The translations under genes were made by a program, and so were the position numbers. This document shows positions 57,301 through 59,500 of a stretch of 64,000 nt of DNA, in pieces; the first letter of the stretch is position 1, and the number at the start of each line of letters is the position of its first letter. Below the pieces are notes generated by a model. That model ran no database searches and had not been told where the DNA came from. It saw only the letters and a program-made list of their open reading frames with translations. This DNA comes from Bemisia tabaci. Taxonomy: Eukaryota; Arthropoda; Insecta; Hemiptera; Aleyrodidae. Location of the stretch: NCBI RefSeq assembly GCF_918797505.1, contig NC_092793.1, positions 91,524,411-91,588,410 on the forward strand. The letters run 5' to 3'.

Positions 57301-58069
57301 CAACCCTTAGAAAGGAAAAATTACGCTGTTGCCATGTGCTATGTCATAACAGGACCGAGGACCCCTAAACTCTCATGAATCACATGAGCAGAACATGAAT
57401 CTCTGTAAAACAATAATCGAAACGTGTAAACAAACCTCATAGAGAATGATTGATTACGTTGTGATTTTCCTGAGACAAGTGATAATGTCGTAATTATCTT
57501 CAGCCGAAAGATGTTCTCGCCTTCGAGGCACCTCTATCTATTTGAAAGTAAGTGAGAATCTTCTGCAAAGCTTCAATTTATCAGTGTCATTTACAGGTTA
57601 TTTCGCAACAGAACTTTTTTGTAATAAAATAACTCCTTTGAAAAATTTGGCTACATCAATGAATCTACAAACAGATATCTTACACGTTTTGTTTATGATA
57701 TTAATTGTATTAATTTATTGTATTAATCCTGTTCATGTGATTTATTGAGTTAGTATATAAATAAATCTTTCATTAAGTTAGCAAAATTATTTCCACAATA
57801 AAAAAAAAAAAAAAATATGAGCAATATGCCATGGGCAACTTCATTTGAAAGCACCCTTCTAAGTCAATTTATTATGAAAATACTGTGATTCTGGCAAATA
57901 CCATGCTCCCAATTATGATTTGGGTTGATTCGCGATAACAATTTAGGTCTTACCTGAATTAAAATCAACAGATGCTAATACATTCTCTTTTGATGCGAGA
58001 AATAATTGCTTATTGCTTCCATGATCGACAATCCTTGCAAACTTTGGGGACCCAATAAGAGTCTTTTTC
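1..58069 (-). CDS. EMC1: EMC1, ER membrane protein complex subunit 1 (split gene, partial at both ends)
   Basis: EMC1 is the largest subunit of the EMC, an ER insertase for tail-anchored and multipass membrane proteins. Its bulk is luminal beta-propeller with a C-terminal membrane anchor (family knowledge). Fourteen exons read in order on the minus strand match the family, for example 'IKWRHVLEKDPLG', '[19 protein letters not shown]', 'VHSQGRVLSDRSVLYKYINPN' and 'PASVEKMRETITEKGITSKH'. Exons in coding order: 58069-57954, 56396-56219, 51894-51736, 40566-40251, 39524-39329, 36905-36786, 25125-24950, 21475-21308, 20203-20149, 15467-15235, 13903-13717, 10996-10799, 7708-7580, 180-1. Phases agree at every join and introns are GT-AG. 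This gives about 804 of the roughly 950-1000 residues expected. Missing are the signal-peptide exon, about 50 residues between the second and third exons, and the C-terminal anchor. No in-frame stop was seen, so the gene looks functional. Confidence 0.93.
181..1549. other. Intron sequence, nothing recognised
   Basis: AT-rich EMC1 intron with poly-A and poly-T tracts and a C9/G3 run near 1,517. I found no repeat boundaries, RNA gene or coding similarity. Confidence 0.5.
1550..2550. repeat. Degenerate tandem array, units about 170-215 bp
   Basis: The phrase ACCTGAAA, followed by a TTGNTNGTTNCA-like stretch, recurs at about 1,853, 2,069, 2,249 and 2,416. Shared flanks resemble 'GGCAAACATG..TT.AT.GACCTGAAA'. 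Copies are strongly diverged. A GA microsatellite (1,983-2,003) and a G16 run (1,680-1,695) sit inside it. It is probably an old satellite-like array. Confidence 0.5.
2551..3224. other. Intron sequence, nothing recognised
   Basis: AT-rich sequence with purine-rich runs. The short ORFs here lack similarity and overlap on both strands. It may include the decayed outer edge of the palindrome that follows. Confidence 0.4.
3301..3380. repeat. Two-copy 40-bp tandem repeat
   Basis: 3,301-3,340 and 3,341-3,380 are nearly identical (TTCAGA.AAAATGTTTGTTTG, then TCGGATA.GGGGCGTCT). This is a local tandem duplication within the palindrome arm. Confidence 0.85.
3920..4800 (+). mobile_element. Non-autonomous Helitron-like element
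   Basis: Starts TCTATCTATACTATAAG and ends CTAG, inserted between A (3,919) and T (4,801) with no target duplication. A GC-rich stem (GGCCGCGTAGCGGCC, 4,767-4,781) lies just before the end, as Helitron 3' ends require. The empty site is visible in the opposite arm of the surrounding palindrome: its inverse reads GGCAAAGTAATTCTTATATA without the insert. No Rep/helicase ORF is present. It carries a tRNA-like segment. Confidence 0.78.
4428..4505 (+). other. tRNA-like (Leu/Ser type) sequence, probably a SINE head or tRNA pseudogene
   Basis: Contains TGGCCGAGTCGTCTAAGACG (an A-box match to type II tRNAs) and GGTTCAAATCC (a B box) 49 bp apart. The anticodon arm and acceptor pairing are not convincing. 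Polymerase III promoter elements are therefore present, but a functional tRNA is unlikely. It lies inside the Helitron-like element. Confidence 0.55.
5142..6070. mobile_element. Foldback MITE, CAGGGTGAGCG termini, TA target duplication
   Basis: TA|CAGGGTGAGCGAAAAGTCC at the left and GCTCACCCTG|TA at the right. Inverted arms of roughly 270 bp cover 5,142-5,410 and 5,805-6,070. The centre holds very GC-rich runs and no credible ORF. The TA duplication suggests mobilisation by a Tc1/mariner-type transposase (inference). Confidence 0.85.
6811..7252 (+). pseudogene. mariner-type transposase remnant (C-terminal part)
   Basis: In frame: 'RLLHDKSSPHLARVLQGL', then 'HPPCFPNLALGDFHLFSKLKSELGG', then 'WFQNQIIVFFADRM'. 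These correspond to the mariner motifs LLHDNARPH..., HPPYSPDLAPSDFHLF..LK..LGG and the C-terminal FFADGI segment. The upstream catalytic half is absent and termini are not visible. It is an old, non-functional fragment in the EMC1 intron. Confidence 0.8.
7580..7708 (-). CDS. EMC1: EMC1 exon B
   Basis: The acceptor is TCATCTTTTCTAG and the donor GTATGC. It encodes 'FTASEAALIAPQVGKQAYIL', then 'PASVEKMRETITEKGITSKHVL', matching '[41 protein letters not shown]'. The split Val codon G|TT joins the exon at 1-180. Confidence 0.96.
8117..8783. mobile_element. 667-bp insertion in the foldback left arm, flanked by GCTTTG
   Basis: Comparison with the intact right arm shows that 8,117-8,783 is inserted. 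GCTTTG occurs on both sides (8,111-8,116 and 8,784-8,789). The insert is GC-richer than its surroundings. It contains two short stem-loops (GAGATCTCTCTCCATAGAGAG and GAGATATCTCTATTTAGAGAC) near 8,619 and 8,694. The family was not recognised. The ORFs in it overlap on both strands and look non-coding. Confidence 0.6.
9261..9303. repeat. Poly-T tract of 43
   Basis: An uninterrupted T run at the loop side of the foldback element, opposite an A12 run in the other arm (9,403-9,414). Its length may be unreliable in the assembly. Confidence 0.9.
10189..10798. other. Intron with a short inverted repeat
   Basis: TATCCAGTCAAACTCTCCATGC (about 10,287) is inverted at AGCATAGAGAGTTTGACTGGATA (about 10,408-10,430), forming a hairpin of about 150 bp. 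It is probably a small decayed MITE. Nothing else was recognised before EMC1 exon C. Confidence 0.55.
10799..10996 (-). CDS. EMC1: EMC1 exon C
   Basis: The acceptor is TTCACTTTCAG and the donor GTTAGT. It encodes 'IVNLWLIDAVSGAVAFSTSH', then '[41 protein letters not shown]'. It aligns with '[54 protein letters not shown]'. The split Ala codon G|CG joins exon B. Confidence 0.97.
10997..13716. other. EMC1 intron, no recognised gene or element
   Basis: AT-rich. A perfect palindrome GGCATTTTGCAAAATGCC lies near 13,192, with a related GCATTTTGCACAATGC near 13,264 and a loose GAAAGTGA tandem after it, suggesting a small repeat. The short ORFs (for example 12,155-12,391) have no similarity that I can name. 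Confidence 0.5.
13717..13903 (-). CDS. EMC1: EMC1 exon D
   Basis: The acceptor is TTTTTTTCTCAG and the donor GTAAGT. It encodes 'GLIAQTIWEVNVGKEIVSVE', then 'ERVHSQGRVLSDRSVLYKYI' and 'NPNLITVTTHHPDPVHK'. The 'VHSQGRV..DRSVLYKY.NPNL' block is a hallmark of the EMC1 C-terminal DUF1620 domain. Confidence 0.96.
14599..14651. repeat. Short tandem duplication
   Basis: TTACAGAGCTGTTCTAGGAA occurs twice in direct succession, followed by AACCCTG. It is a local duplication next to the MITE fragment. Confidence 0.8.
14655..15091 (-). mobile_element. MITE fragment, CAGGGTGTCC terminus
   Basis: Read on the minus strand from 15,091: CAGGGTGTCCTCGACTATCA, then GTACCAGGCTTTTTT and a GGTTGGACCGAAAGG stretch. 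This parallels the terminus of the complete palindromic element at 60,590 (CAGGGTGTTTCAGACCACC, GTACCAGGCCTTTTTC). The other end is not identified. The long ORF on this strand (14,637-15,044) resembles no known protein and is probably chance. Confidence 0.5.
15235..15467 (-). CDS. EMC1: EMC1 exon E
   Basis: The acceptor is TTGTTCCCTAG and the donor GTAAGA. It encodes 'DGILKLSYRIQQTLML', then 'GILLLSDNKQVHAYPSSTLK', 'STYFFIANPSTGLVTGFAVSKMPNK', matching 'KRPILQSLLLP...[20 protein letters not shown]...FFYLVDAEQGRLCGYRL'. The exon ends at a codon boundary. Confidence 0.93.
15468..15914. other. Intron sequence, nothing recognised
   Basis: AT-rich with poly-T tracts. No element boundaries or coding similarity were seen. 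Confidence 0.4.
15915..16650. mobile_element. Diverged copy of the foldback family also seen at 28.3-29.2 kb
   Basis: Shares with 28,314-29,244 the ordered blocks 'GATTCAGC.GCCAAAA', 'AAGTTTCC.CTCT.TTCCTAA', 'CAAGTGCTCCTTTCCGCCC' and their inverted counterparts (GGAGCACT.GTCCGGAAAAACCTTGATATTAGGA near 16,408). The termini are decayed. This is a second, older copy of one non-autonomous foldback family. Confidence 0.75.
16651..17799. other. Intron sequence, nothing recognised
   Basis: AT-rich, with overlapping short ORFs on both strands that show no family similarity. The last 150 bp grade into the GC-rich block. Confidence 0.4.
17800..19447. repeat. GC-rich, CpG-dense block with a tandem 460-bp unit
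   Basis: An abrupt change from AT-rich intron to very GC-rich DNA. Segment A (18,102-18,390) repeats at 18,991-19,290, and segment B (18,820-18,970) at 19,291-19,447. The layout is therefore A-B-A-B, with a 430-bp insert between the first A and B. Long ORFs occur on both strands (for example 18,789-19,472 plus, 17,856-18,497 minus) but are Pro/Arg/Gly-rich, overlap each other and change frame between copies. I read them as non-coding. The origin is unknown; an rDNA spacer or a retroelement UTR are possibilities. Confidence 0.7.
18391..18820. mobile_element. 430-bp element with inverted termini inside the GC-rich repeat
   Basis: GGGCCTTGTCTTCACGGG (18,393) is inverted at CCGTGGAGACAAGGCCTT (about 18,800-18,817). 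The similarity extends about 43 bp inward (ATGTCCC / GGGACAAAT). The second A-B copy (19,280-19,300) lacks it and shows the empty site, so it is a later insertion. No ORF. Confidence 0.7.
19768..20012. mobile_element. Hairpin MITE about 245 bp
   Basis: ACAAGACAAGGTAAAAGTGG... and its inverse ...GTCTTGCCTTGTCC form imperfect arms of about 60 bp. Both reach the shared TTGATCGGCTGTG / CACAGCCGATCAA block. The right end resembles 58,675-58,705. No coding content. Confidence 0.6.
20149..20203 (-). CDS. EMC1: EMC1 exon F (short)
   Basis: A 55-bp exon between TTTTTTCAG and GTAAGT. It encodes 'ITRNGVLFSFNPITGEPL', equivalent to 'GMSSLYVFNPIFGKWSQ'. The split Gly codon G|GA joins exon E ('GEPLGDGILKLSYRIQQTLML'). 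Confidence 0.88.
20204..21307. other. Intron sequence, nothing recognised
   Basis: The intron between EMC1 exons G and F. AT-rich, no inverted repeats or coding similarity noticed. Confidence 0.5.
21308..21475 (-). CDS. EMC1: EMC1 exon G
   Basis: The acceptor is TGTTTTACAG and the donor GTGAGT, with phase 0 at both ends. It encodes 'LFGIDNLTGTILWTYLVKDV', then 'LYVQRTTRHFPHPAVCTVIFQDA'. The near-invariant 'LFGI..'SGTILW' and 'VQRTT.HFPHP' blocks of EMC1 are present. Confidence 0.95.
21691..22714 (+). mobile_element. Internally deleted mariner with long (about 200 bp) terminal inverted repeats
   Basis: TA|GGCTGTCCCAAAAGTATCC at the left and ACTTTTGGGACAGCC|TA at the right. The inverted repeats run about 200 bp inward from each end (to about 21,895 and 22,515). 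The 1,024-bp length and broken ORF show it is non-autonomous. It sits 215 bp upstream of EMC1 exon G's acceptor, in antisense orientation. Confidence 0.92.
21940..22490 (+). pseudogene. Broken mariner transposase in the 21.7-kb element
   Basis: One frame gives 'MLHQDNARPHNSNFTREF', then 'HPPYCPDMAPCDFWISPLLKKEFCGQRF', the second-Asp and third-Asp regions of mariner D,D34D enzymes. A frameshift near 22,320 moves the continuation ('FRKTMLEKWQECMMFNGRYF') to another frame. The N-terminal DNA-binding region and first catalytic Asp are missing. Not functional. Confidence 0.88.
22890..23320 (-). pseudogene. Non-LTR reverse transcriptase C-terminal remnant
   Basis: On the minus strand: 'YNAIVENTVLYGSEMRPLTK', 'LLRAAEMV', then after a stop 'VRQVMELRSIIVLEVMSR' and 'SGRRRQGHPMKG'. 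This is the usual tail of RTE/CR1-like ORF2 proteins (YGSE.W.LTK...LRAAEMR..., GRRRRGRP). Several stops; non-functional. Confidence 0.7.
23370..23695 (+). pseudogene. Reverse transcriptase fragment, opposite strand
   Basis: 'LHLGFVDLQKAYDT' matches RT motif A (FVDLEKAFD). It is followed by a stop and degenerate downstream sequence. It faces away from the minus-strand RT tail at 22,890-23,320, so the two halves are inverted relative to each other or are separate insertions. Confidence 0.6.
23700..24189. other. Intron sequence, nothing recognised
   Basis: AT-rich filler between retroelement and mariner debris. No boundary repeats were seen. Confidence 0.4.
24190..24445 (-). pseudogene. mariner transposase fragment
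   Basis: The minus strand reads 'LHSP', a stop, then 'LPDVAPSNFYLFSELQSDLDASKFATDVKIKEV', matching mariner HPPYSPDLAPSDFHLF..LK..L.G.KF..D.EVK. Only the final catalytic Asp region remains. No termini were found. Confidence 0.75.
24950..25125 (-). CDS. EMC1: EMC1 exon H
   Basis: The acceptor is CGTTTTCCAG and the donor GTAATT. It encodes 'SFLSMFYRRISSQLHQLQSF', then 'NKLGATNLVRDKFGLHKIIVAVSKVGK', matching 'GMFLKRLSSQLILLQAW...[20 protein letters not shown]'. The outer end of a 4.3-kb palindrome starts about 90 bp upstream of the acceptor. Confidence 0.92.
26577..26830. mobile_element. About 255-bp insertion in the left palindrome arm
   Basis: The opposite arm reads straight through (inverse TTTACATCAATAGC), while the left arm has about 255 bp between TTTACATC and ATCATCAATAGC. 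CATC or ATC may be a target duplication. It includes a TGACGTCACAGTGG stretch. The family was not recognised. Confidence 0.6.
26891..27204. other. Palindrome loop with retroelement-like 3' tail
   Basis: Non-palindromic spacer. Around 27,128-27,190 it reads AATAAAGTGACTTG, several AATAAA/GAAAGAAATAAATGAATGAA runs and a poly-A stretch. This resembles the 3' end of a polyadenylated retroposed sequence on the plus strand. No ORF. Confidence 0.45.
28314..29244. mobile_element. Foldback element inserted in the palindrome arm
   Basis: Termini TTTGCCACAAAGCATTCCAC and GTGGAATGTTTTGTGGCAAA are inverted, with arms of about 450 bp meeting near 28,780. The uninterrupted left palindrome arm gives the empty site (CCTCC-TTT-ACCC), so insertion postdates the palindrome. 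TTT appears to be duplicated. A second, older copy is at 15,915-16,650. Confidence 0.88.
29829..30018. repeat. 190-bp hairpin with A/T-run arms
   Basis: GAGGAGGAAAAGAAAGGGAATGTCGATAGTTA, an A-run, GAGGTGGTGGTCGCATTTTC.. is followed by its inverse (..AAAATGCGACCACCTTTTTT, TGACTATCGACATTCCTTTG, TCCTCCTC). It is probably a small foldback MITE. The poly-A inside (about A22) makes a chance ORF. Confidence 0.75.
30019..32850. other. Intron sequence, nothing recognised
   Basis: AT-rich part of the 11.7-kb intron between EMC1 exons I and H. The short ORFs have no similarity and no inverted or direct repeats were noticed. Confidence 0.4.
32851..34050. other. Intronic CpG-rich pockets of unknown origin
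   Basis: Two GC/CpG-rich stretches (32,915-33,050 and 33,235-33,340) stand out from AT-rich surroundings. TGGCGTCCCCGC at 33,240 and TGGCGTGCGAGC at 33,829 resemble hAT-type starts (compare CAGTGGCGTGCGG at 53,632), but no matching opposite end was found. No recognisable protein. Confidence 0.35.
34097..34585. mobile_element. Foldback MITE related to the 62-kb elements
   Basis: CTCTAACTTTTGACCTAATTAAGG.. at the left is inverted at ..CCTCAATTGGGTCATAAGTTAGAGGG at the right (34,553-34,577). Internal blocks (AGTCAAAGGGAG / CTCCCTTTGACT) are also inverted. The exact termini are unclear because of a C18 run at 34,082-34,099. Confidence 0.65.
34586..35424. other. Intron sequence, nothing recognised
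   Basis: AT-rich. The ORFs here lack family similarity. Confidence 0.4.
35425..36432. mobile_element. Palindromic mariner derivative made of two inverted 3' halves
   Basis: TA|CGAGGGGCGTTCAATAAGTA at the left and its exact inverse, ending CCCCTCG|TA, at the right. The arms are about 490 bp and nearly identical, with a short loop near 35,930. Each arm carries the same transposase C-terminus. The TA duplication shows it moved as a unit. Confidence 0.92.
35941..36079 (+). pseudogene. mariner transposase C-terminus (right arm; mirrored copy in the left arm)
   Basis: Reads 'SELGGVNFESVEEVKQAVHS', then 'FIRGQLKDFHARGIQKLFS' and a stop. This matches the last part of mariner transposases (LK..LGG..F.S.EEV..AV..F...FF..GI..L). 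The same peptide is encoded on the minus strand of the left arm, at about 35,910-35,780. Both lack catalytic domains. Confidence 0.8.
36786..36905 (-). CDS. EMC1: EMC1 exon I
   Basis: The acceptor is TTAATTAG and the donor GTAAGT. It encodes 'PKISWYREEGLASIVNVQLIDLGVSEEEAAIEKEFNNKE', clearly matching '[39 protein letters not shown]'. The split Ser codon T|CT joins exon H across an 11.7-kb intron. Confidence 0.93.
36988..37563. mobile_element. 576-bp element with 25-bp perfect inverted termini
   Basis: CACAAAGCCAAAAAATTAGGCGATT (36,988) is repeated in inverse at AATCGCCTAATTTTTTGGCTTTGTG (37,539-37,563). No clear target duplication. The interior ORFs on the minus strand (for example 37,138-37,419) are unrecognised. 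Confidence 0.7.
37564..39328. other. Intron sequence with one short inverted repeat
   Basis: GAGCAGTAAGTGCAT (about 38,383) is inverted at ATGCACTTACTGCTC (about 38,454). Otherwise AT-rich with no recognised feature. The minus-strand ORF at 38,492-38,812 has no EMC1 or transposase similarity. Confidence 0.45.
39329..39524 (-). CDS. EMC1: EMC1 exon J
   Basis: The acceptor is TTTATTCAG and the donor GTAAGA. It encodes 'NLVVTGSVLESDEKLTELSK', then 'LPAAHCIVERAKTISCDLIVSTVDDTIVYINTSG', equivalent to the vertebrate segment ending '[20 protein letters not shown]'. The split Gly codon (G|GT) joins exon I to give 'TSGPKISWYREEG'. Confidence 0.88.
39525..40250. other. Intron sequence, nothing recognised
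   Basis: The EMC1 intron between exons K and J. AT-rich, no repeats noticed. Confidence 0.5.
40251..40566 (-). CDS. EMC1: EMC1 exon K
   Basis: The longest exon found. The acceptor is GTTGCTTCCAG (an alternative AG lies 6 nt downstream in the same frame) and the donor GTAATC. It encodes 'CSISNGVLLCASESGALNAV', then 'PLTRKKLLITVDSVQIVVQP' and 'LSPGKFVAAQVTQQGK'. This is the moderately conserved middle of the luminal region. It continues in frame into exon J ('QQGK|NLVVTG'). Confidence 0.88.
40567..41726. other. Intron with a Helitron-end-like scrap and a B-box-like motif
   Basis: GGTTGGGCCGCAGAGTGGCC (41,055) resembles the hairpin end of the Helitron-like element at 4,763 but lacks the CTAG terminus. 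GGTGGGTTCGAATCTCC near 41,586 resembles a tRNA B box without an A box. Neither is a firm feature. Confidence 0.35.
43880..44030. repeat. Short minisatellite, GGCCCAGCCCTACCTTC-type units
   Basis: About four degenerate copies of a 22-24-bp unit (CCAGCCCTACCTTCTTCAGG and variants), followed by its partial inverse (CAGGTAGGACTAGGCCCTGAGG). It lies in the loop of the large foldback. Confidence 0.7.
44080..44705. mobile_element. Nested foldback element (GGGCCTGTTGCATGCAAG termini)
   Basis: GGGCCTGTTGCATGCAAGAG (44,080) is inverted at CTCTTGCATGCAACAGGCCC (44,686-44,705). Arms of roughly 250 bp carry matching blocks such as GCGCAATTTGCGTTGTTAGG. An (AAC)n stretch sits in the loop. No ORF and no clear target duplication. 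Confidence 0.82.
44775..45250. repeat. Third nested inverted repeat
   Basis: GAGATAGAAGGGGATCATAC...TTTCTTACGATTTCTAG.CATGATGTTTGTG (44,775-44,876) is inverted with moderate divergence at 45,150-45,250. Its more decayed arms mark it as older than the 44,080 element. Confidence 0.7.
46765..46793 (+). repeat. Transib 5' terminal inverted repeat
   Basis: Heptamer CACAGTG, spacer CAGTGTCCAAT (11 nt), then GGAAATAAGTC. The heptamer equals the consensus V(D)J recombination signal heptamer. The first 12 bases match the other end perfectly. Confidence 0.9.
47023..49310 (+). CDS. Transib transposase (RAG1 core relative), two exons
   Basis: Catalyses cut-and-paste transposition; RAG1 was derived from this family (established). 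The start ATG at 47,023 gives a 19-bp first exon (MATHTP), donor GTAAGT. A 263-bp intron follows, then an acceptor CTCAAG, and exon 2 runs 47,305-49,310, for 674 residues. Candidate catalytic residues by alignment to RAG1: D253 in 'KWGMDGSSGH', D396 in 'FTMIDGKVCDI', E623 in 'LAEDALEATHKDI'. Zinc ligands: C412/C415 in 'SVCVICKA' and H597/H602 in 'TVHKILIHG'. Between the two Asp is an acidic run rich in DQET repeats (about residues 270-308). The ORF stops right after a 16-A run (49,292-49,307). Another frame then stays open to 49,410, so the ancestral C-terminus was probably about 34 residues longer. Confidence 0.93.
49308..49410 (+). pseudogene. Probable frameshifted C-terminal tail of the Transib transposase
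   Basis: After the A16 homopolymer, one of the other two frames reads 'NSRDDLTKYLLVPEETNVLE', then 'EIVTIYDNEISS' and TAA at 49,408. Hydrophilic, no stops, protein-like, and where Transib proteins normally continue. A length change in the A run, real or sequencing error, would explain the early stop. Confidence 0.6.
49411..50236 (+). other. Transib 3' untranslated region
   Basis: AT-rich sequence between the transposase and the 3' terminal repeat. AATAAA at 49,830-49,835 could serve as a poly-A signal. The small ORF at 49,949-50,179 has no similarity that I can identify. Confidence 0.5.
50237..50275 (-). repeat. Transib 3' terminal inverted repeat
   Basis: Read inward on the minus strand: CACAGTG, a spacer of 21 nt (CAGTGACCTTATGGGCGGATA), then GGAAATAATTC. 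The second block matches the 5' block at 10 of 11 positions but sits 10 nt further in. Confidence 0.9.
50431..51735. other. Intron sequence, nothing recognised
   Basis: EMC1 intron between the foldback edge and exon L. Includes a moderately GC-rich spot near 51,100-51,150. No boundary repeats were seen. Confidence 0.4.
51736..51894 (-). CDS. EMC1: EMC1 exon L
   Basis: The acceptor is TTTGTTCCAG and the donor GTAGGA. It encodes 'LKDVLFWAQNNRLYQLVLLT', then 'NIEVGIFNILSGTKIKPSYTIPLTWIPHVS', aligning with the vertebrate '[37 protein letters not shown]' region. The final split codon AG+T joins exon K to give 'HVSSCSISNGVLLC'. About 50 residues expected between exons M and L are not accounted for. 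Confidence 0.88.
52020..52085. repeat. CA-rich simple sequence
   Basis: Degenerate ACACAC tract with CTCTCT interruptions (52,036-52,077). Confidence 0.85.
52148..52298. mobile_element. 150-bp hairpin MITE
   Basis: GGGCGATTATTGAAATGATA..CGACTCTAT..CGCCGCTTTGTCGTG is followed by its near-exact inverse ending ..TTTCAATAATCGCCC. The loop holds a second stem (GACTGAGTGCCACTCAGTC). No coding capacity. An AGO/RNAi-type hairpin transcript is conceivable but not shown. Confidence 0.82.
52299..53281. other. Intron sequence, no confirmed exon
   Basis: AT-rich. The unplaced internal EMC1 exon could lie here or in 54.6-56.2 kb, but no segment fits in phase, splice sites and similarity together. Confidence 0.4.
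53282..55069. mobile_element. DNA element with TAGG(A/G)TTGTGCGA termini, interrupted by a hAT
   Basis: CTAGGATTGTGCGAATATTCG at the left and CAATAATCGCACAACCCTA at the right are inverted. Near the left end are multiple ATTCGA palindromic motifs (53,294-53,420). Without the nested hAT it is about 0.8 kb. No ORF. The family name is unknown to me. Confidence 0.65.
53632..54599. mobile_element. Non-autonomous hAT element with 8-bp target duplication
   Basis: Starts CAGTGGCGTGCGG and ends CCGCAGGCCACTG. CATTCCCT is present on both sides (53,624-53,631 and 54,600-54,607), the 8-bp duplication typical of hAT. The 968-bp element lacks a transposase. Its middle (53,840-54,125) is GC-rich, unlike its AT-rich flanks, with Arg/Ala-rich ORFs open on both strands that look non-coding. 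Confidence 0.93.
55070..56218. other. Intron sequence, nothing recognised
   Basis: AT-rich EMC1 intron. A minus-strand open stretch near 55,250-55,340 has no convincing match to the missing EMC1 segment. Confidence 0.4.
56219..56396 (-). CDS. EMC1: EMC1 exon M
   Basis: The acceptor is CTTCTTCTAG and the donor GTGAGT. It encodes 'NIKWRHVLEKDPLGNIKLLH', then 'VVITVTGTSSFLIRGWQPNTGFLDFQWSLPRPAIP', matching the 'GEILWRHVDKG...DVITVS...LNWEITL' region. The 5' phase joins exon N to make 'SGNIKW'. It ends with two bases of a codon. That phase also fits the next recognised exon directly, so an unseen intermediate exon would have to be a multiple of three. Confidence 0.92.
56397..57953. other. Intron with a GC-moderate segment of unknown origin
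   Basis: 56,660-57,290 is less AT-rich and carries overlapping ORFs on both strands (56,671-57,051 plus, 56,787-57,224 minus), with no recognised similarity. TGGAGAACCATTTC is tandemly repeated near 57,212-57,245. It may be a transposon fragment. The rest is AT-rich with an A15 run at 57,801. Confidence 0.4.
57954..58069 (-). CDS. EMC1: EMC1 exon N (most upstream exon found)
   Basis: Begins after a TTATTTTTCAG acceptor and ends at a GTAAGA donor. It encodes 'KTLIGSPKFARIVDHGSNKQLFLASKENVLASVDFNSG', matching the first blade of the N-terminal propeller ('VGKVKFASLEF...KNVIAALNSRTG' in vertebrates). It starts with one base of a split codon and ends with one base of a split codon. The expected preceding exon with signal peptide was not found up to 64 kb. 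Confidence 0.9.
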
Positions 58070-58444
58070 CTGAAAAATAAAAATTCACGATCAGAAGTTA
58101 AAATTCAGCTAAAACAAATTTAAGAAGTCAAAAGAAAGTTCTCTCCAGTTGATCACTGGGAGAACAAAAATCAGAGGGTGAATTGGGCCTTCAGATTTAG
58201 AGAATTGCATTCTGGGTACGATCAGATTCCTTAAAATTTTAGCAATTAGAGGAACTATTTTAAAAAATATCAAAATTGAAAACTGCAGATCACTTACACT
58301 CATTTTGAAATGTTCATGAAAAAAAGGCATTCCTCGAAATCTTACAATGAACTTCATTGTAAGATTTTTAATGAGGACAGATTCAAGGGTTCCTCCCATT
58401 AGTCCCATGAGGGAGGTGTCCAAGGTATAATGAAATGTTGTTTT

Positions 58445-58710
58445 TTGATCGATTGCCTGGTTACAATTTTTTAATTGGCGTTTTCCCCTGAAGTCAGACC
58501 TGGATCAAAGACCATGTAATGAGCATCAAGATCAAGAGGCCTATATCAAGCTGAATAATCAACTAGCTAAAAGAAACTCCTCGCTGGCTGACAACCAGTT
58601 GATAATGCAGCCCAAGTAAGGGTTTGCGATCTGGTTGGTGGTCATCTAATTGATATGACCAACAAATCACATAACTCCAGTTTATCTTGGTCTAGTCTTG
58701 TCCGCCAGAC
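58445..58710. repeat. Possible MITE fragment related to 19,768-20,012
   Basis: The right end 'CACATAACTCCAGTTTATCTTGGTCTAGTCTTGTCC' resembles 'CACATAACTCCATTTCGCTGTAGTCTTGCCTTGTCC' at 19,974-20,010. Left-end pairing is weak. Confidence 0.45.
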
Positions 58711-58869
58711 AAACACAAAAAATTAATTGGCCTTCTATCAAATTTTATCTGGAGGTGATAAAACTGCACTTGAATGAAACAACAAATTAAGGGAGAAAGC
58801 TTCGACTGGCTGCCACTAGTTGCTTGGAAATACATGTACATAATCGCAAGTGTAATAAGTTTTGTAAAA

Positions 58870-59500
58870 TGTCTTTGGTTCGCTGATGACATAAAGTTTT
58901 ATTCATGGATTAAATCACTAATAATATTCTTCTATAGGATCAGATATTGATAATGTTGCTGCCTGGTTGCATATCCAACGGTTTCTCTTTTGATTTAACC
59001 AAGTGTTTTTATATGAGGTTCTTAAAAAGAGGCTGCTTTGGTATCCAATATTCAATGTCACGCCATCAACTCCAATAATGCGCCGTTATTTAGAATCTTG
59101 GTGTGATGTTGGATTCAAAAATTTCCTTTGCTGAACATATTGATTGACCATGACCTATCACCTCTTCATTCTGCTCTAAATATATCAGAGTTAGATAAGT
59201 CATTTAGTTACATTGATACCTTATTCCTATTTAGACTATTTCATGGTCTGGTTAACTCACTTGAGCTTCTCTGTGAATACAATTTACTTACTTGTTCCCG
59301 CCAGACTAGAAATCGGGAGAAAGAGGCATTAAGTTCAATGTTAATACTAACAGTTCTGACAAGTTATTGGTTACCAGAGTGAGCAAGGTTGTAAATGCTA
59401 TACCAATCGACTTACTTAACTGCAATGTCGATTTCCTCAGGCCAATCTTTACAATTATTTTCCTGGAATTGATGTCTAATCTAATGTATTGATATGAACT
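58870..59500 (+). pseudogene. Degenerate non-LTR reverse transcriptase (jockey/CR1-like) remnant
   Basis: Across broken frames: 'FADDIKFYSWIKS' (motif C, YADD-like), 'LGVMLDSKISFAEHID' (the DLGV.LDS.L.F..H segment), 'YIDTLFLFRLFHGLVNSLELL' (the RR.L.FL.KLLNG.I.S..LL segment) and 'VSKVVNAIPIDL' (the R..N.LP.D segment). The order agrees with ORF2 C-termini. Stops and frameshifts show it is dead. Confidence 0.75.
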
